From Sphingobacteriaceae bacterium (GTDB lineage Bacteria > Bacteroidota > Bacteroidia > B-17B0 > Aurantibacillaceae), in NCBI GenBank assembly GCA_016705695.1, contig JADJLA010000003.1, positions 363,272 through 427,271 of the forward strand: a stretch of 64,000 nt of DNA, read 5' to 3'. Below are positions 16,820-26,007 of the stretch, in pieces. The notes under the pieces were generated by a model. That model was given only the letters and a program-made list of their open reading frames with translations, was not told where the DNA came from and did no database searches. A program made the translations under genes and the position numbers. Position 1 is the stretch's first letter, and each line of letters starts with the position of its first letter.

Positions 16820-17300
16820 ACACATTTTACATAACGACGCTAACCTTTTTGACTTTGTACTCATTGGCATTGCCAGTGGCGAGAATCAATATGTGATCAT
16901 CAACAATATCAACGCTATGTTGAATATTGAACTTAGCTTAACCCAAAATTTACGATCGGCTTCTAAAAATTCAGATCTTTTTGATTTTTCGGTGTACTCT
17001 TACATTGATGAAGAGTTAGGGCTTGAATATTGCGTGGTACCAAACAAAAGTAACTTTAAACCCAAACAAAAGAATGCCCCCTCATACGACCTTTTTGCAG
17101 AATCCAAGCAGGTTATAGAGCAAAGTACACTCCTAATAAGCGAACTCCCACACACCAACTTTTTTCTTATTTTAAAGGGCGAAAGCGCTATTCATGAGCA
17201 ATACACCGTTTTTAAACTTCTACGTCAGATCGAGTGCATTGAACAGGTACACGAGGTAATTCCCGACAAACTTCAGAGCAAGAACAACCTGATCTTTTAA
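16812..17300 (+). CDS. IPExxxVDY family protein
   Basis: About 162 residues from a GTG at 16812 (VAKHILHNDANLF). A TTG 15 bases earlier is the other option, but it lies deeper inside rnc. Position after rnc and the layout (N-terminal DFVLIGIASGENQYVIIN; then STLLISELPHTNFFLILKG) match the short IPExxxVDY proteins of Bacteroidota. The eponymous motif is degenerate here (ISELPHTNFF). The biochemical function of the family is unknown. Translational coupling to rnc is likely given the 8-base overlap. Confidence 0.7.
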   Translation: MAKHILHNDANLFDFVLIGIASGENQYVIINNINAMLNIELSLTQNLRSASKNSDLFDFSVYSYIDEELGLEYCVVPNKSNFKPKQKNAPSYDLFAESKQVIEQSTLLISELPHTNFFLILKGESAIHEQYTVFKLLRQIECIEQVHEVIPDKLQSKNNLIF

Positions 17301-17356
17301 TAGGAAGATGACCTAAAATTAATCTACAAAAAAGGCCATTTTATCTAAAAAAAACA

Positions 17357-17364
17357 TATATTTG
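17357..17364 (+). promoter_or_regulatory. -7 element TATATTTG of the PorE-like gene
   Basis: TATATTTG matches TAnnTTTG exactly, 18 bases before the ATG at 17382. No clear TTG -33 partner is visible. Confidence 0.5.
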
Positions 17365-17381
17365 CTAGTTTACAAATAAGC

Positions 17382-19976
17382 ATGAAAAATATATTTATTG
17401 TCCTGTTTTTGTTCGTTTTGTGCAGTACAAATGCACAAACAAAAGGCGATGGTTCGTACCGCGACCTCGTTCAGGAAGGTAATTTCCTTTCGTTAGAGGA
17501 AAATTACAACATGGCATTGCAAAATTATATGGATGCCTATGCCATGGATTCAACCAGTGGCTTATTAAATTATAACATTGGCGTATGTTATCTAAATACC
17601 CTTAATACAAAGTATAAAGCTGAATTGTATCTTGAGCGCGCGGTTAAAAAAGTAAGCAATAAATGTTTGATCGACGATCCAATGGAAAAGTCGGCACCAC
17701 CTTTAGCACATTATTATTACGGACAAGCACTTCACCTCAATTATAAATTTGATGAGGAGATGAAGGAATACGAAGCATTTGAAAAGTTCATCAATGTAAA
17801 AGATAAAGAGTGGAAAAAAACGATCTCCAGAGATAAGGATATTTGCGCTTTTGCTAAAGTACAAATGAGTGTTCCTTTAAATGTTCAAATAACAAGCCTT
17901 GGTGATAGCATTAATAGTCAATATCCGGATTATAGTCCTGCATTAAGCGCCGATGAGCGTATGCTTATTTTTACAACACGCAGACCGAGCACAACAGGCG
18001 GCATGAAAGATGATAACGGTAATTACTATGAAGACGTTGTTGTATCGTATAAAGATGATAAAGGAGAATGGTCAAAACCTGTTTCTCTTTCGGAAAGTAT
18101 TAACGGTAATGGAATGGATGCAGCCATCAATATCACACCCGATGGTCAAACGCTGATCCTTTATCGCGATGGTGGTGATGGTATGGGTGGAAATATTTAT
18201 TACAGCACATTTGATGGGGCAGATTGGAGTCCAATAAAAGATTTTGGCTCTGATGTAAATTCAAAGTTCCAAGAATCGCACGCCTGTTTAAATGCCGATG
18301 CCACTGTTCTTATCTTTGTTTCTAATCGTCCCGGTGGTTATGGCGGAAGAGACCTTTACCGTTGCGTGAAATTACCAACTGGCAATTGGAGCAAAGCATT
18401 GAACATGGGTCCGGTGATCAATACCGAATTTGATGAAGATGGGGCTTTTATTCATCCTGATGGAAGAACATTCTTCTTTGCTTCTAATGGACATAAATCT
18501 ATGGGTGGTTTCGATATTATGTTTGCAACACTGGATGAGAATAATCAATTTTCGGATGTGATGAACATGGGTTATCCTATTAATACAACCGACGATGATG
18601 TATTTTATGTAACATCACCCGATGGTAAACGTGGTTATTTTTCTTCTGCAAAAGATGGCGGTGCCGGAGAAAAGGATATTTATATGGTTTCTATGCCAGA
18701 GGCAAAAGAAAAACCTTTGGCTTTATTTAAAGGGCTAATTGTTCCGGCGGCAGGCGAAAAACTACCGGATGATCTTGTGATCATTGTAAAAGATAAAGAA
18801 ACGGGCGAGATCATTGGAACTTACCGTCCGAAACAAAACGGAACATTTACAACTATTTTACCTCCGGGAAGGGAGTACACATTTTCTTATCAAGCACCAA
18901 AAGGAAACGAGTTCTATAGTGAGGATGTTTTTGTTAGTAATGATATTTCTTATAAAGAGATCAAGCGTGAAGTTAGTTTAGAGCCTGTATCACTTATAGG
19001 TTCAGTAAAAGCAAAATCAAATGCCTTGTTGTTGAACTTGGTAGTGATGGATAATGTGAAGAATAAAAAACCAATCGAGAGTGCTAAGCTTACTGTTAGT
19101 GGTTCGGATGGAAAAGTACATGAGTATTCAACAAACGCAAGTGGTCGTCATGACAATTTACCTTTAACACTCGAACTAGATTATAAGATCACGGCAGAAT
19201 TCAATGGAGTTAAGAGCGAAGTGGTTTCTGTAAGTACCAAAGGTGTAAAACCACCTAAGGTGTTCTCTCAAACATTGTATGTAGAAAAACCTGTTGTTGC
19301 AGCTCAAGGCGAGTATAGCTTAAAGGTATTTATTCGAAACAAGAAAAAGAAGCCTATTAAGAATGCCAGCGTTACTTTGGTAGATGCTAATGGAGGCAAA
19401 TTTGAAGGAACAACAGATGATAACGGAATGTTGAAGAATATCCCAATTGATTCTGACTTCAAATATGAATTATCGGCTAATATTGATAATAAGGTTTCAG
19501 AGAAATTGGCTTTCAATACCAATAAATTAAAACCAAAAAGTGTTATTAAGAAAACCTTGGTGATCGATCAAAGTGTAACAGCTGCTGTTGCCGTTGCTGA
19601 TAATGTGGTGGCAGAAGGAGAGTACAAATTTTTCTTTAAATACGGTCGCACAAGGATTGATGAGAATGAAGAGTCGTGGAAGAATTTTGTGAATAAAGCT
19701 GCTGAATTAAGCAAACAAAAAGCTATTACAGTAGATGTTTATTCAAGTGCTTCTCGCGTTCCAACACGTGCTCGTGGAAATAATAAAGGATTAGCTTCTT
19801 CAAGAGCCAAGAAAACGGTTGAGAAATTAACCGACGCTATTGTAGCCGCGGGCGGTAATGCCGCTAATATTACGTTTAAACGTCGCTCAAAGGTAAATGG
19901 ACCAAAATATAACAACGACCCTCGTAAACGTAAGAAATACGAGCCTTATCAGTATGTGAAAGCTAAAGTATTCTAA
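17382..19976 (+). CDS. PorE-like TPR / WD40-like propeller / OmpA protein
   Basis: 864 residues. A signal peptide ends at STNAQ. TPR-type helices occupy about 25-130. A PD40 propeller lies at about 170-440, with blades such as PDYSPALSADERMLIFTTRR, LIFVSNRPGGYGGRDLY and FFFASNGHKSMGGFDIMFA. A carboxypeptidase-regulatory-like domain (about 445-530), two further repeats of the same fold (to about 740), and a C-terminal OmpA-like domain (YKFFFKYGRTRID to the end) follow. This order matches PorE of the type IX secretion system, a periplasmic protein linking the machinery to peptidoglycan. It could instead be one of the several paralogues with the same architecture. It has its own promoter and terminator. 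Confidence 0.8.
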   Translation: MKNIFIVLFLFVLCSTNAQTKGDGSYRDLVQEGNFLSLEENYNMALQNYMDAYAMDSTSGLLNYNIGVCYLNTLNTKYKAELYLERAVKKVSNKCLIDDPMEKSAPPLAHYYYGQALHLNYKFDEEMKEYEAFEKFINVKDKEWKKTISRDKDICAFAKVQMSVPLNVQITSLGDSINSQYPDYSPALSADERMLIFTTRRPSTTGGMKDDNGNYYEDVVVSYKDDKGEWSKPVSLSESINGNGMDAAINITPDGQTLILYRDGGDGMGGNIYYSTFDGADWSPIKDFGSDVNSKFQESHACLNADATVLIFVSNRPGGYGGRDLYRCVKLPTGNWSKALNMGPVINTEFDEDGAFIHPDGRTFFFASNGHKSMGGFDIMFATLDENNQFSDVMNMGYPINTTDDDVFYVTSPDGKRGYFSSAKDGGAGEKDIYMVSMPEAKEKPLALFKGLIVPAAGEKLPDDLVIIVKDKETGEIIGTYRPKQNGTFTTILPPGREYTFSYQAPKGNEFYSEDVFVSNDISYKEIKREVSLEPVSLIGSVKAKSNALLLNLVVMDNVKNKKPIESAKLTVSGSDGKVHEYSTNASGRHDNLPLTLELDYKITAEFNGVKSEVVSVSTKGVKPPKVFSQTLYVEKPVVAAQGEYSLKVFIRNKKKKPIKNASVTLVDANGGKFEGTTDDNGMLKNIPIDSDFKYELSANIDNKVSEKLAFNTNKLKPKSVIKKTLVIDQSVTAAVAVADNVVAEGEYKFFFKYGRTRIDENEESWKNFVNKAAELSKQKAITVDVYSSASRVPTRARGNNKGLASSRAKKTVEKLTDAIVAAGGNAANITFKRRSKVNGPKYNNDPRKRKKYEPYQYVKAKVF

Positions 19977-19980
19977 GGAA

Positions 19981-20093
19981 TGCCCATGAAATAACCTCCT
20001 ACTGCGTTGTTGTAAAAATTTTAAATCCTCACATACCCTGGTATGCTGCGGTTTAAAATTTTTGCACGCCTTGTAGGAATTTATTTCATGCCC
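19981..20093. repeat. Long imperfect hairpin element, copy 2 (CTCA-N14-CTGCG core)
   Basis: The left half contains CATGAAATAA, TCCTAC and AAAAATTTTAAA. The right half contains the inverted TTTAAAATTTTT, GTAGGA and TTATTTCATG. The apex is CATACCCTGGTATG (20032-20045) inside CTCA-N14-CTGCG, exactly as in the element at 6459-6580. It starts 5 bases after the PorE-like stop codon and precedes a separate terminator. It is probably a REP-like intergenic repeat. Confidence 0.7.
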
Positions 20094-20110
20094 TTTCCTA
20101 AACAAACTTT

Positions 20111-20145
20111 AAACACCGAGAACTCCACTCGGTGTTTTTGTTTTT
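20111..20145 (+). terminator. Intrinsic terminator after PorE-like gene
   Basis: AAACACCGAG and CTCGGTGTTT form a 10-bp stem with a 7-base loop, followed by TTTTGTTTTT. It ends 18 bases before the next start codon. Confidence 0.85.
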
Positions 20146-20162
20146 AGTAAATTAGTGGTCTG

Positions 20163-20906
20163 GTGGTAAATTCAAAAGATAATTCAGAATGGTTCAAGGA
20201 TTGGTTCAACTCTCCATATTATCATTTACTGTATAATAACCGCAATAATTCAGAAGCCAATAACTTTATTGATAATCTCACAAAGTATTTGCAATTGAAC
20301 AAAGATGCGACTGTTTGGGATCTTGCATGCGGCAAGGGTAGGCATTCAATTAAATTAAATGAACTGGGGTATACGGTTGTTGGAACCGATCTTTCGGCAG
20401 AGAGTATTGAAGAGGCAAGTTCATTTGCGAATAAAAAGCTTGATTTTTTCGTGCACGATATGCGCACCCCTTTTCGGATCAATTATTTTGACGCGGTTTT
20501 GAATTTATTTACGAGCATTGGTTATTTTAAAGATCCGCGCGATAACTTCGGCGTTTTTCAAAACGTATACAATGCGTTAGATCCAAAAGGTGTGTTTGTG
20601 ATTGATTTTTTTAATGCCACTAAAGTGAAAAGTTGTTTGGTTACCAATGCGGTGGGAAAACGTGGAGATCTGGAGTTCACTATTTCAAAACGTTTAGAAG
20701 GAAATAAAATAATTAAACAAATTAAATTCGCAGATAAGGGCAAAGAGCATAACTTTGAAGAAAGTGTACTAATGTATACATTGCCCGATCTAATGAATTA
20801 TGCAACAAAGGCCGGTTTTGTTCTTAAGGATACATTTGGTAGTTATAACTTGGAAAGGTTTGATGAACAAAACTCAGATCGTTTAATAGTAGTATTTAGT
20901 AAATAA
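20163..20906 (+). CDS. Class I SAM-dependent methyltransferase
   Basis: 247 residues with a GTG start. Motif I (VWDLACGKGRHS) and motif II (VVGTDLSAESIEEA) bind S-adenosylmethionine. A D/N-rich post-motif (VLNLFTSIGYF) is followed by a VFVIDFFNATKVK strand. It belongs to the broad Methyltransf_11/25 group; the substrate is unknown. Its stop overlaps the next ATG by one base, so it is translationally coupled to the ZIP transporter and then priA. Confidence 0.85.
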   Translation: MVNSKDNSEWFKDWFNSPYYHLLYNNRNNSEANNFIDNLTKYLQLNKDATVWDLACGKGRHSIKLNELGYTVVGTDLSAESIEEASSFANKKLDFFVHDMRTPFRINYFDAVLNLFTSIGYFKDPRDNFGVFQNVYNALDPKGVFVIDFFNATKVKSCLVTNAVGKRGDLEFTISKRLEGNKIIKQIKFADKGKEHNFEESVLMYTLPDLMNYATKAGFVLKDTFGSYNLERFDEQNSDRLIVVFSK

Positions 20907-21646
20907 TGAATTCGATACAATCTATATTAGCCTTATCCTTACCTGTGATCTTCACTGGAATTTTTGCAATGTATTTTAAATTGAACCAATCCTTTTTTAA
21001 ATTGGTTTTAGCTTTTAGTGCCGCCTATCTTTTTTCAACTACAATTATGCACTTGTTGCCCGAAGCATACCAATTGCACGAAGGGGTTCATGTGACCGAT
21101 TTTAAAATGGTGGGTTTGTTCATTGTTGTTGGTTTTTCAGCCCAATTATTAATGGAGAATTTGAGTGGCGGTTTAGAACATGGGCATAGTCATCACCATA
21201 GTGATACGTGTAAAAAACATTTTCCTTATGGCATTATCATTGGTTTATTGATCCACTCCTTTTTAGAAGGCCTACCTGTTTATCAAGGTGATTCAGGGCA
21301 TAGCAATCACCAACTGATATTTGGTTTAGTGATCCATAATATACCGATCTCTTTTTTATTTGTAGCATTATTAAAAGAGCACAACGTAAAATGGTTGAAT
21401 ATTATTTTCTTCCTTGTACTTTTTTCGATTATGGCCCCTTTGGGATTTTTATTTAGTTACCTAGTGCATACATTCCAATTTATGAAAGTAATGCACTATC
21501 AATATATCGCCGATTCTTTAGTAATTGGCATCTTTTTATTCATTTCAACGGCTATCTTATTTGAAACAGGCGATGAGCATAAATATTCCCCCTCTAAGAT
21601 CATATCCATGTTGCTTGGAATTGTTTTAGCATTTATTTTGAGTTAA
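20906..21646 (+). CDS. ZIP family metal transporter
   Basis: 246 residues with about eight membrane helices. A His-rich cytosolic loop (HGHSHHHSDTCKKH, about 92-105) and the metal-binding helices GLLIHSFLEGLP and VIHNIPISFLF are diagnostic of ZIP transporters, which import divalent cations, usually zinc, across the inner membrane. It overlaps its neighbours by one base on each side. Confidence 0.88.
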   Translation: MNSIQSILALSLPVIFTGIFAMYFKLNQSFFKLVLAFSAAYLFSTTIMHLLPEAYQLHEGVHVTDFKMVGLFIVVGFSAQLLMENLSGGLEHGHSHHHSDTCKKHFPYGIIIGLLIHSFLEGLPVYQGDSGHSNHQLIFGLVIHNIPISFLFVALLKEHNVKWLNIIFFLVLFSIMAPLGFLFSYLVHTFQFMKVMHYQYIADSLVIGIFLFISTAILFETGDEHKYSPSKIISMLLGIVLAFILS

Positions 21647-24138
21647 TGAGCGTAAAAACATTATTTGTTGATGTGATAGTTCCTCTTGGTGTACCTAATA
21701 AATATACGTACAGAGTTCCGGTTACATTAAACGATGAGGTGCAAATAGGAAAACGTGTTCTTGTACAATTTGGACGTTCAAAGATCTACACAGGTATTAT
21801 TTACCATGTTCACGAGCAAGCTCCAACTCAATACCAAGCAAAATATATCGAATCGGTTATCGATGATCTTCCGGTTGTTAACCAGCAGCAATTAAGTTTT
21901 TGGGATTGGATCGCTAATTATTATTGCGCAAATCCCGGCGATGTAATGAATGCAGCCATGCCTGCGGGTTTAAAATTAAGCAGCACTTCGCATGTTCAAA
22001 TAAATCCTGCTTTTAGTTTTGATGAGATCGAACACGATCATTTTACAGATAAAGAACATCAGGTGATTGAGATCCTACACGCAAATCCTAATATCAGCCT
22101 CGAGGAATTAGCAGAACATTTGAAAATAAAAAGTATTCATGCACTCATAAATAAACTGCTCAAAAAAGATGCGGTTGAGATCTACGAAGAAGTAAAAGAT
22201 AGATACAAGCCAAAGATCGTTGCTTATATTAGATTGAATGCAGAATATGAGGAGGATGCAAAACTGCACGAGCTTATTGATAAGCTTGAGAAGAAGGCGT
22301 TTAAACAAGCAGAGGCTTTACTTTGTTTTTTACAATTCAAAATAAATAAAAGCTTAAGCGATGAAGGTTGGATACGCAAAAGCGAAATAAGTAAACGTGC
22401 TGATACTGCTGCGATCAACGCTCTGGTAAAAAAGAAGGTATTAGACGAACAGGAAGTGCAAGTTGACCGTATACTTTTTGGAAAGGGAAAGAACGAGAAT
22501 AAACAATTGTCCGTTTCGCAACAAAAAGCCTTTGAGGAGATAAATTCAGCTTTTGATAAAAACAAGATAACGCTGTTAAAGGGCGTAACCGGAAGTGGAA
22601 AAACAGAAGTGTATATCAAACTCATTCAACAAACCATTGATAGCGGCAAACAAGCTTTATATCTTGTGCCAGAAATTGCTTTAACTACGCAGCTGATCAC
22701 CAGGCTTCGAGCAGTTTTTGGTGAAGTGGTGGGCGTTTATCATTCGCGTTTTAGCGAGAACGAACGAGTTGAGATCTGGAATAATATTTTAACCGGACAA
22801 AGCAAAAGTTCAAATTCGCACTATAAAATTATTTTAGCGGCCCGTTCAGGTTTGTTTCTTCCATTTAAGCAATTGGGATTAATAATCATTGATGAAGAGC
22901 ATGATTTTTCGTTCAAGCAAAGTTCGCCGGCACCACGTTATCATGCGCGCGATTCAGCCATTTATTTAGCGGCAAGTTGTAAAGCAAATGTATTGTTGGG
23001 TACAGCAACCCCAACTTTAGAAACCTATCAAAATGCAAAAGCAGGCAAATATGCTTTGGTAGAATTGAGCGACCCTTTCACCAATACCGGAAAAGTTCCG
23101 ATCCAGATCTGTAATATTCGCGAACATGAAGACAGGCGGAGTATGAAAGGAATATTAACGCCCATGTTATTTGATGCGGTAACTACTGCATTAAAAAACA
23201 AGCAGCAAGTAATTTTATTTCAAAATCGAAGAGGTTTTGCACCTTATACCCAATGTCATGTTTGCGCGCATGTACCGTATTGCCAAAATTGTGATGTGCC
23301 CTTGATCTATCATAAATACCAAGATAAATTAGTGTGCCATTATTGCGGATATAACACGAATGTGCCTAAAACTTGCGTGGCTTGCGGAAGTAATGACTTG
23401 AGATTTAAAGGCGCAGGCACCGAAAAAATTGAAGAGGAAATAGAATTATTGTTTCCGGAAGCAAAAGTAGCGCGCATGGACCTTGACACTACACGTAGCA
23501 AACATTCGCACAAACAAATGATAGATGATTTTGAAAGTGGGCAAACAAATATTTTGGTGGGCACACAAATGGTTACAAAGGGATTGGATTTTGAGAATGT
23601 AAGTGTTGTAGGTGTTATTAATGTGGATTCTGTTTTGAATTTCCCTGATTTCAGGAGTTTTGAAAGAGCATATCAACTTCTTACGCAACTAAAAGGTAGG
23701 GCGGGTAGAAAAAATCATCCCGGAAAATTATTCATTCAAACCAATCAACCACAACATCCTGTTCTTTTAAAATTAATGGAAGGTGATCAGGAACAATTTT
23801 ATAAAGATCAATTGCTCGAGCGCGATCAATTTAATTATCCTCCGGTTTGTAGATTGATCGAACTAAATATTCTTTCTAAGGATACAGATGAATTGACCGA
23901 GCTCTCCAATAAATTAGCTTATGTACTAAAGCAACAATTGCAAAATAAGATCTTAGGACCTGAATTCCCTTTGATCGCAAAGATCAGGAACATGTACACC
24001 AAACGCATTCTGATAAAAGTCGATAAACAAGTTTCAGGTAAATGGATCCGCGAATTTTTATCGCATAGCATCACTCAATTGCATAGCGAACATCAAAAAT
24101 GGAAATTCATTGTACAGATAAACGTTGACCCTTTTTAA
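21646..24138 (+). CDS. priA: Primosomal protein N' (replication restart helicase)
   Basis: 830 residues. An N-terminal DNA-binding domain (FVDVIVPLGVPNKYTYRVP) is followed by the helicase core with Walker A GVTGSGKTEVY, Walker B IIDEEHDFSFKQ and the GTATPTLET motif. The zinc-binding cysteine cluster is complete (CHVCAHVPYCQNCD, CHYCGYN, CVACGS). Motif V/VI (GTQMVTKGLDFENV; QLKGRAGR) is intact. PriA reloads the replisome at stalled forks. It is the last gene of the methyltransferase-ZIP-priA unit and overlaps the convergent gene by 4 bases. Confidence 0.97.
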   Translation: MSVKTLFVDVIVPLGVPNKYTYRVPVTLNDEVQIGKRVLVQFGRSKIYTGIIYHVHEQAPTQYQAKYIESVIDDLPVVNQQQLSFWDWIANYYCANPGDVMNAAMPAGLKLSSTSHVQINPAFSFDEIEHDHFTDKEHQVIEILHANPNISLEELAEHLKIKSIHALINKLLKKDAVEIYEEVKDRYKPKIVAYIRLNAEYEEDAKLHELIDKLEKKAFKQAEALLCFLQFKINKSLSDEGWIRKSEISKRADTAAINALVKKKVLDEQEVQVDRILFGKGKNENKQLSVSQQKAFEEINSAFDKNKITLLKGVTGSGKTEVYIKLIQQTIDSGKQALYLVPEIALTTQLITRLRAVFGEVVGVYHSRFSENERVEIWNNILTGQSKSSNSHYKIILAARSGLFLPFKQLGLIIIDEEHDFSFKQSSPAPRYHARDSAIYLAASCKANVLLGTATPTLETYQNAKAGKYALVELSDPFTNTGKVPIQICNIREHEDRRSMKGILTPMLFDAVTTALKNKQQVILFQNRRGFAPYTQCHVCAHVPYCQNCDVPLIYHKYQDKLVCHYCGYNTNVPKTCVACGSNDLRFKGAGTEKIEEEIELLFPEAKVARMDLDTTRSKHSHKQMIDDFESGQTNILVGTQMVTKGLDFENVSVVGVINVDSVLNFPDFRSFERAYQLLTQLKGRAGRKNHPGKLFIQTNQPQHPVLLKLMEGDQEQFYKDQLLERDQFNYPPVCRLIELNILSKDTDELTELSNKLAYVLKQQLQNKILGPEFPLIAKIRNMYTKRILIKVDKQVSGKWIREFLSHSITQLHSEHQKWKFIVQINVDPF

Positions 24139-25121
24139 AGCAGGGCAGTTTTTTTAACCACGTAATATAAACTGGAAAGAATAAAAACCAGTAAAAGTAT
24201 ATTTATAAGCTTCCCGCTTCTTAAACTGAATAACAGATCACCTATTAAAAATGAAAGAGGTATGGAGTAGAGTAACATAATGTTTACATACCCAGATCCC
24301 GAAATAAAGAATAAAGGAACGATGAGGATAAGATACCAGAAGAAACAACTTTTGGCTTTTTGTTTTTTAACGGTATTCCCAAGTCCGTCTGCCATTATGT
24401 TGATGATACTGAATACGAATAATAGAGCTGTAGCAATTAGAAATGGTAAGAAGTCCATATTAAGAATTGGCATTTTGAAATAAGAGAAGAGCTCTGCTAA
24501 ATTTTCGAATATATACCACTGATTAAAACTGAATAAATAACTCAAGCATTCATAAATAAATATGGGGCAAACAAATCCCATGATCACCATTACAAATTCG
24601 CGCCAATTAAACGGGCGTAAAATAGCTAGCGCAATAAAAACAAATGGAAACAGGAAAATATTGGCGATATTAAGATAAAGTGCGGCCGATAAAAAAAAGC
24701 AGGCATTAAATATTTGACTAAGTACCTGGTCTTTTCTGTACGTATTGAAGATCTGGTAAAGCGAATAAAGTATAATGATATTACTGAATAAGTATAAGGA
24801 GATGCGGTCCTTATTCAATATCATAATATTAATGGTAAAAAAAACCAACACCGGAAAATAGTTCAATTTGTCGGTTATTTCTTCATTGGAAACAATAAGC
24901 GCAACAAGAGAAAGCCCCGCTATTAGTAAAAAATGATTTATCAAAAGAATGATAAAAGGTGATTGAATTTGAGAAGCTAGGTAGTTGTAAAAAATATTGG
25001 GATAAAAGGATAATTCGGTGCTTTTTTGGATGAAAAATGAGAGCGAAAAGACGAGGAGATAGATGACCAGCAGCACGGTTATACTTCCCCTGAAACCCTT
25101 ATTAAACCTGTTAGCAAGCAC
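24135..25121 (-). CDS. Polytopic membrane protein, DUF6427-like
   Basis: 328 residues with about 8-10 hydrophobic helices and few conserved polar residues; a characteristic ILRPFNWREFVMVIMGF segment sits between helices. Size, hydropathy and this RPFNWREF motif resemble the DUF6427 membrane proteins of Bacteroidota, whose role is unknown. Transcription starts in the short divergent gap shared with the small protein at 25200. Family call made from memory of the motif. Confidence 0.65.
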   Translation of the reverse strand: MLANRFNKGFRGSITVLLVIYLLVFSLSFFIQKSTELSFYPNIFYNYLASQIQSPFIILLINHFLLIAGLSLVALIVSNEEITDKLNYFPVLVFFTINIMILNKDRISLYLFSNIIILYSLYQIFNTYRKDQVLSQIFNACFFLSAALYLNIANIFLFPFVFIALAILRPFNWREFVMVIMGFVCPIFIYECLSYLFSFNQWYIFENLAELFSYFKMPILNMDFLPFLIATALLFVFSIINIMADGLGNTVKKQKAKSCFFWYLILIVPLFFISGSGYVNIMLLYSIPLSFLIGDLLFSLRSGKLINILLLVFILSSLYYVVKKTALL

Positions 25122-25146
25122 GATTTTTTTAATTAAAATCTTTTCC

Positions 25147-25154
25147 TATATTTG
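25147..25154 (+). promoter_or_regulatory. -7 element TATATTTG for the small membrane protein
   Basis: TATATTTG matches TAnnTTTG. It lies 46 bases before the ATG at 25200, in the divergent gap with the DUF6427-like gene. Confidence 0.45.
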
Positions 25155-25199
25155 TTGCAGTAAACTTAAAACTAATAATCTTATTTAAATAATTTTGTT

Positions 25200-25400
25200 A
25201 TGAAGACATTAATGGTAACATGGACAGATATTTTCGAAGGAACCGCTGCAGTGTTTGAATGGATATTCAAAGGCATGAAAGCTGCTGGTCATACGCCAAA
25301 CGTTTTTATTGGTGGTTTCGTTGTAGCCCTGTTGGGATATTGGTGTTTACGACTTGTTCGTTACAAAAAAGAAGCTGCGCGTAATGGCACAATTGAATAA
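25200..25400 (+). CDS. Small single-span membrane protein
   Basis: 66 residues. An amphipathic N-terminal half (WTDIFEGTAAVFEWIFKGMK) is followed by one membrane helix (VFIGGFVVALLGYWCLRLV) and a basic tail. Proteins of this size and pattern (FKGMKAAGH) occur as conserved unknowns in Bacteroidota. A terminator follows 10 bases after the stop, so the gene is transcribed alone. No function can be given. Confidence 0.7.
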   Translation: MKTLMVTWTDIFEGTAAVFEWIFKGMKAAGHTPNVFIGGFVVALLGYWCLRLVRYKKEAARNGTIE

Positions 25401-25410
25401 TATTTAATCA

Positions 25411-25440
25411 AACCCTTTGCAACGCAAAGGGTTTTTTTTT
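25411..25440 (+). terminator. Intrinsic terminator
   Basis: AACCCTTTGC-AAC-GCAAAGGGTT stem followed by eight T. Strong and correctly placed after the small membrane protein. Confidence 0.92.
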
Positions 25441-25491
25441 GAGTGTAATTGAAATAACGAAATTAGCGATTTGGTATTATTTGTTCTATAA

Positions 25492-25920
25492 CTAAATTCA
25501 TGTTTCTCAAAATATATTTTAACCGATAAGGAACTTAGTAGGCAAAGCGATCAGAACAGTCTTATACCCAAACACCGGTTTATTAATTTCGACAAGAAAA
25601 AATTGTACTATCCGGGATTTGGCCGCACAGTAAACCTTCATTAGAGCTATTCTTGGAACTCCTGGAGGCTAGTACATATGGGTATATTTCTGTGGCAGCC
25701 ACTCTATTCGATCCAATTTTCTTGAAATAGCGATTTCGGGACAGCAGAAAAATGTATTAGTTCTCCTGGCTGGAAATGTGACCATTTTTTAGCCTTTCCG
25801 TATCCAAAGGCCTTATCCAGCCTCGATTATGGGCATTTTTAAACCACAAATGTAGAGCAAGTGAACCTAAGTGCCCAGGCCAAAAGTGCAGAAAAACGTA
25901 TTTTGTTAAAGAGGAGGTAG
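25492..25920 (+). pseudogene. Decayed reading frame of unknown origin
   Basis: This 566-base gap (25441-26007) has no intact gene. One frame from 25492 to 25920 stays open except for three stops (25642, 25723 and 25840) across 143 codons, fewer than expected by chance in such AT-rich DNA. Segments read like protein, for example SLIPKHRFINFDKKKLYYPG and SPGWKCDHFLAFPYPKALSS, with a last stretch QAKSAEKRILLKRR. No family is recognised. Either an old gene has decayed by point mutation or the open stretches are chance. Confidence 0.35.
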
Positions 25921-25948
25921 TTTATTGATTGTCATAAGCTTTAAATAC

Positions 25949-25979
25949 TTGTACGAATTCGGGAAAAAACCTATATTTG
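25949..25979 (+). promoter_or_regulatory. Promoter of DUF177-rpmF-plsX-fabH cluster
   Basis: TTG (25949-25951), a 20-base spacer and TATATTTG (25972-25979) match the Bacteroidota consensus. The ATG at 26008 follows 28 bases later. Confidence 0.65.
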
Positions 25980-26007
25980 CATCCCTTTTTCATAGGAACA
26001 GACGAGT

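Noticed and set aside
25200..25400. The small membrane protein as a toxin of a type I toxin-antitoxin system
   Set aside because: Although short and hydrophobic, it has a polar amphipathic half, its own ordinary promoter and terminator, and no antisense RNA promoter was seen.
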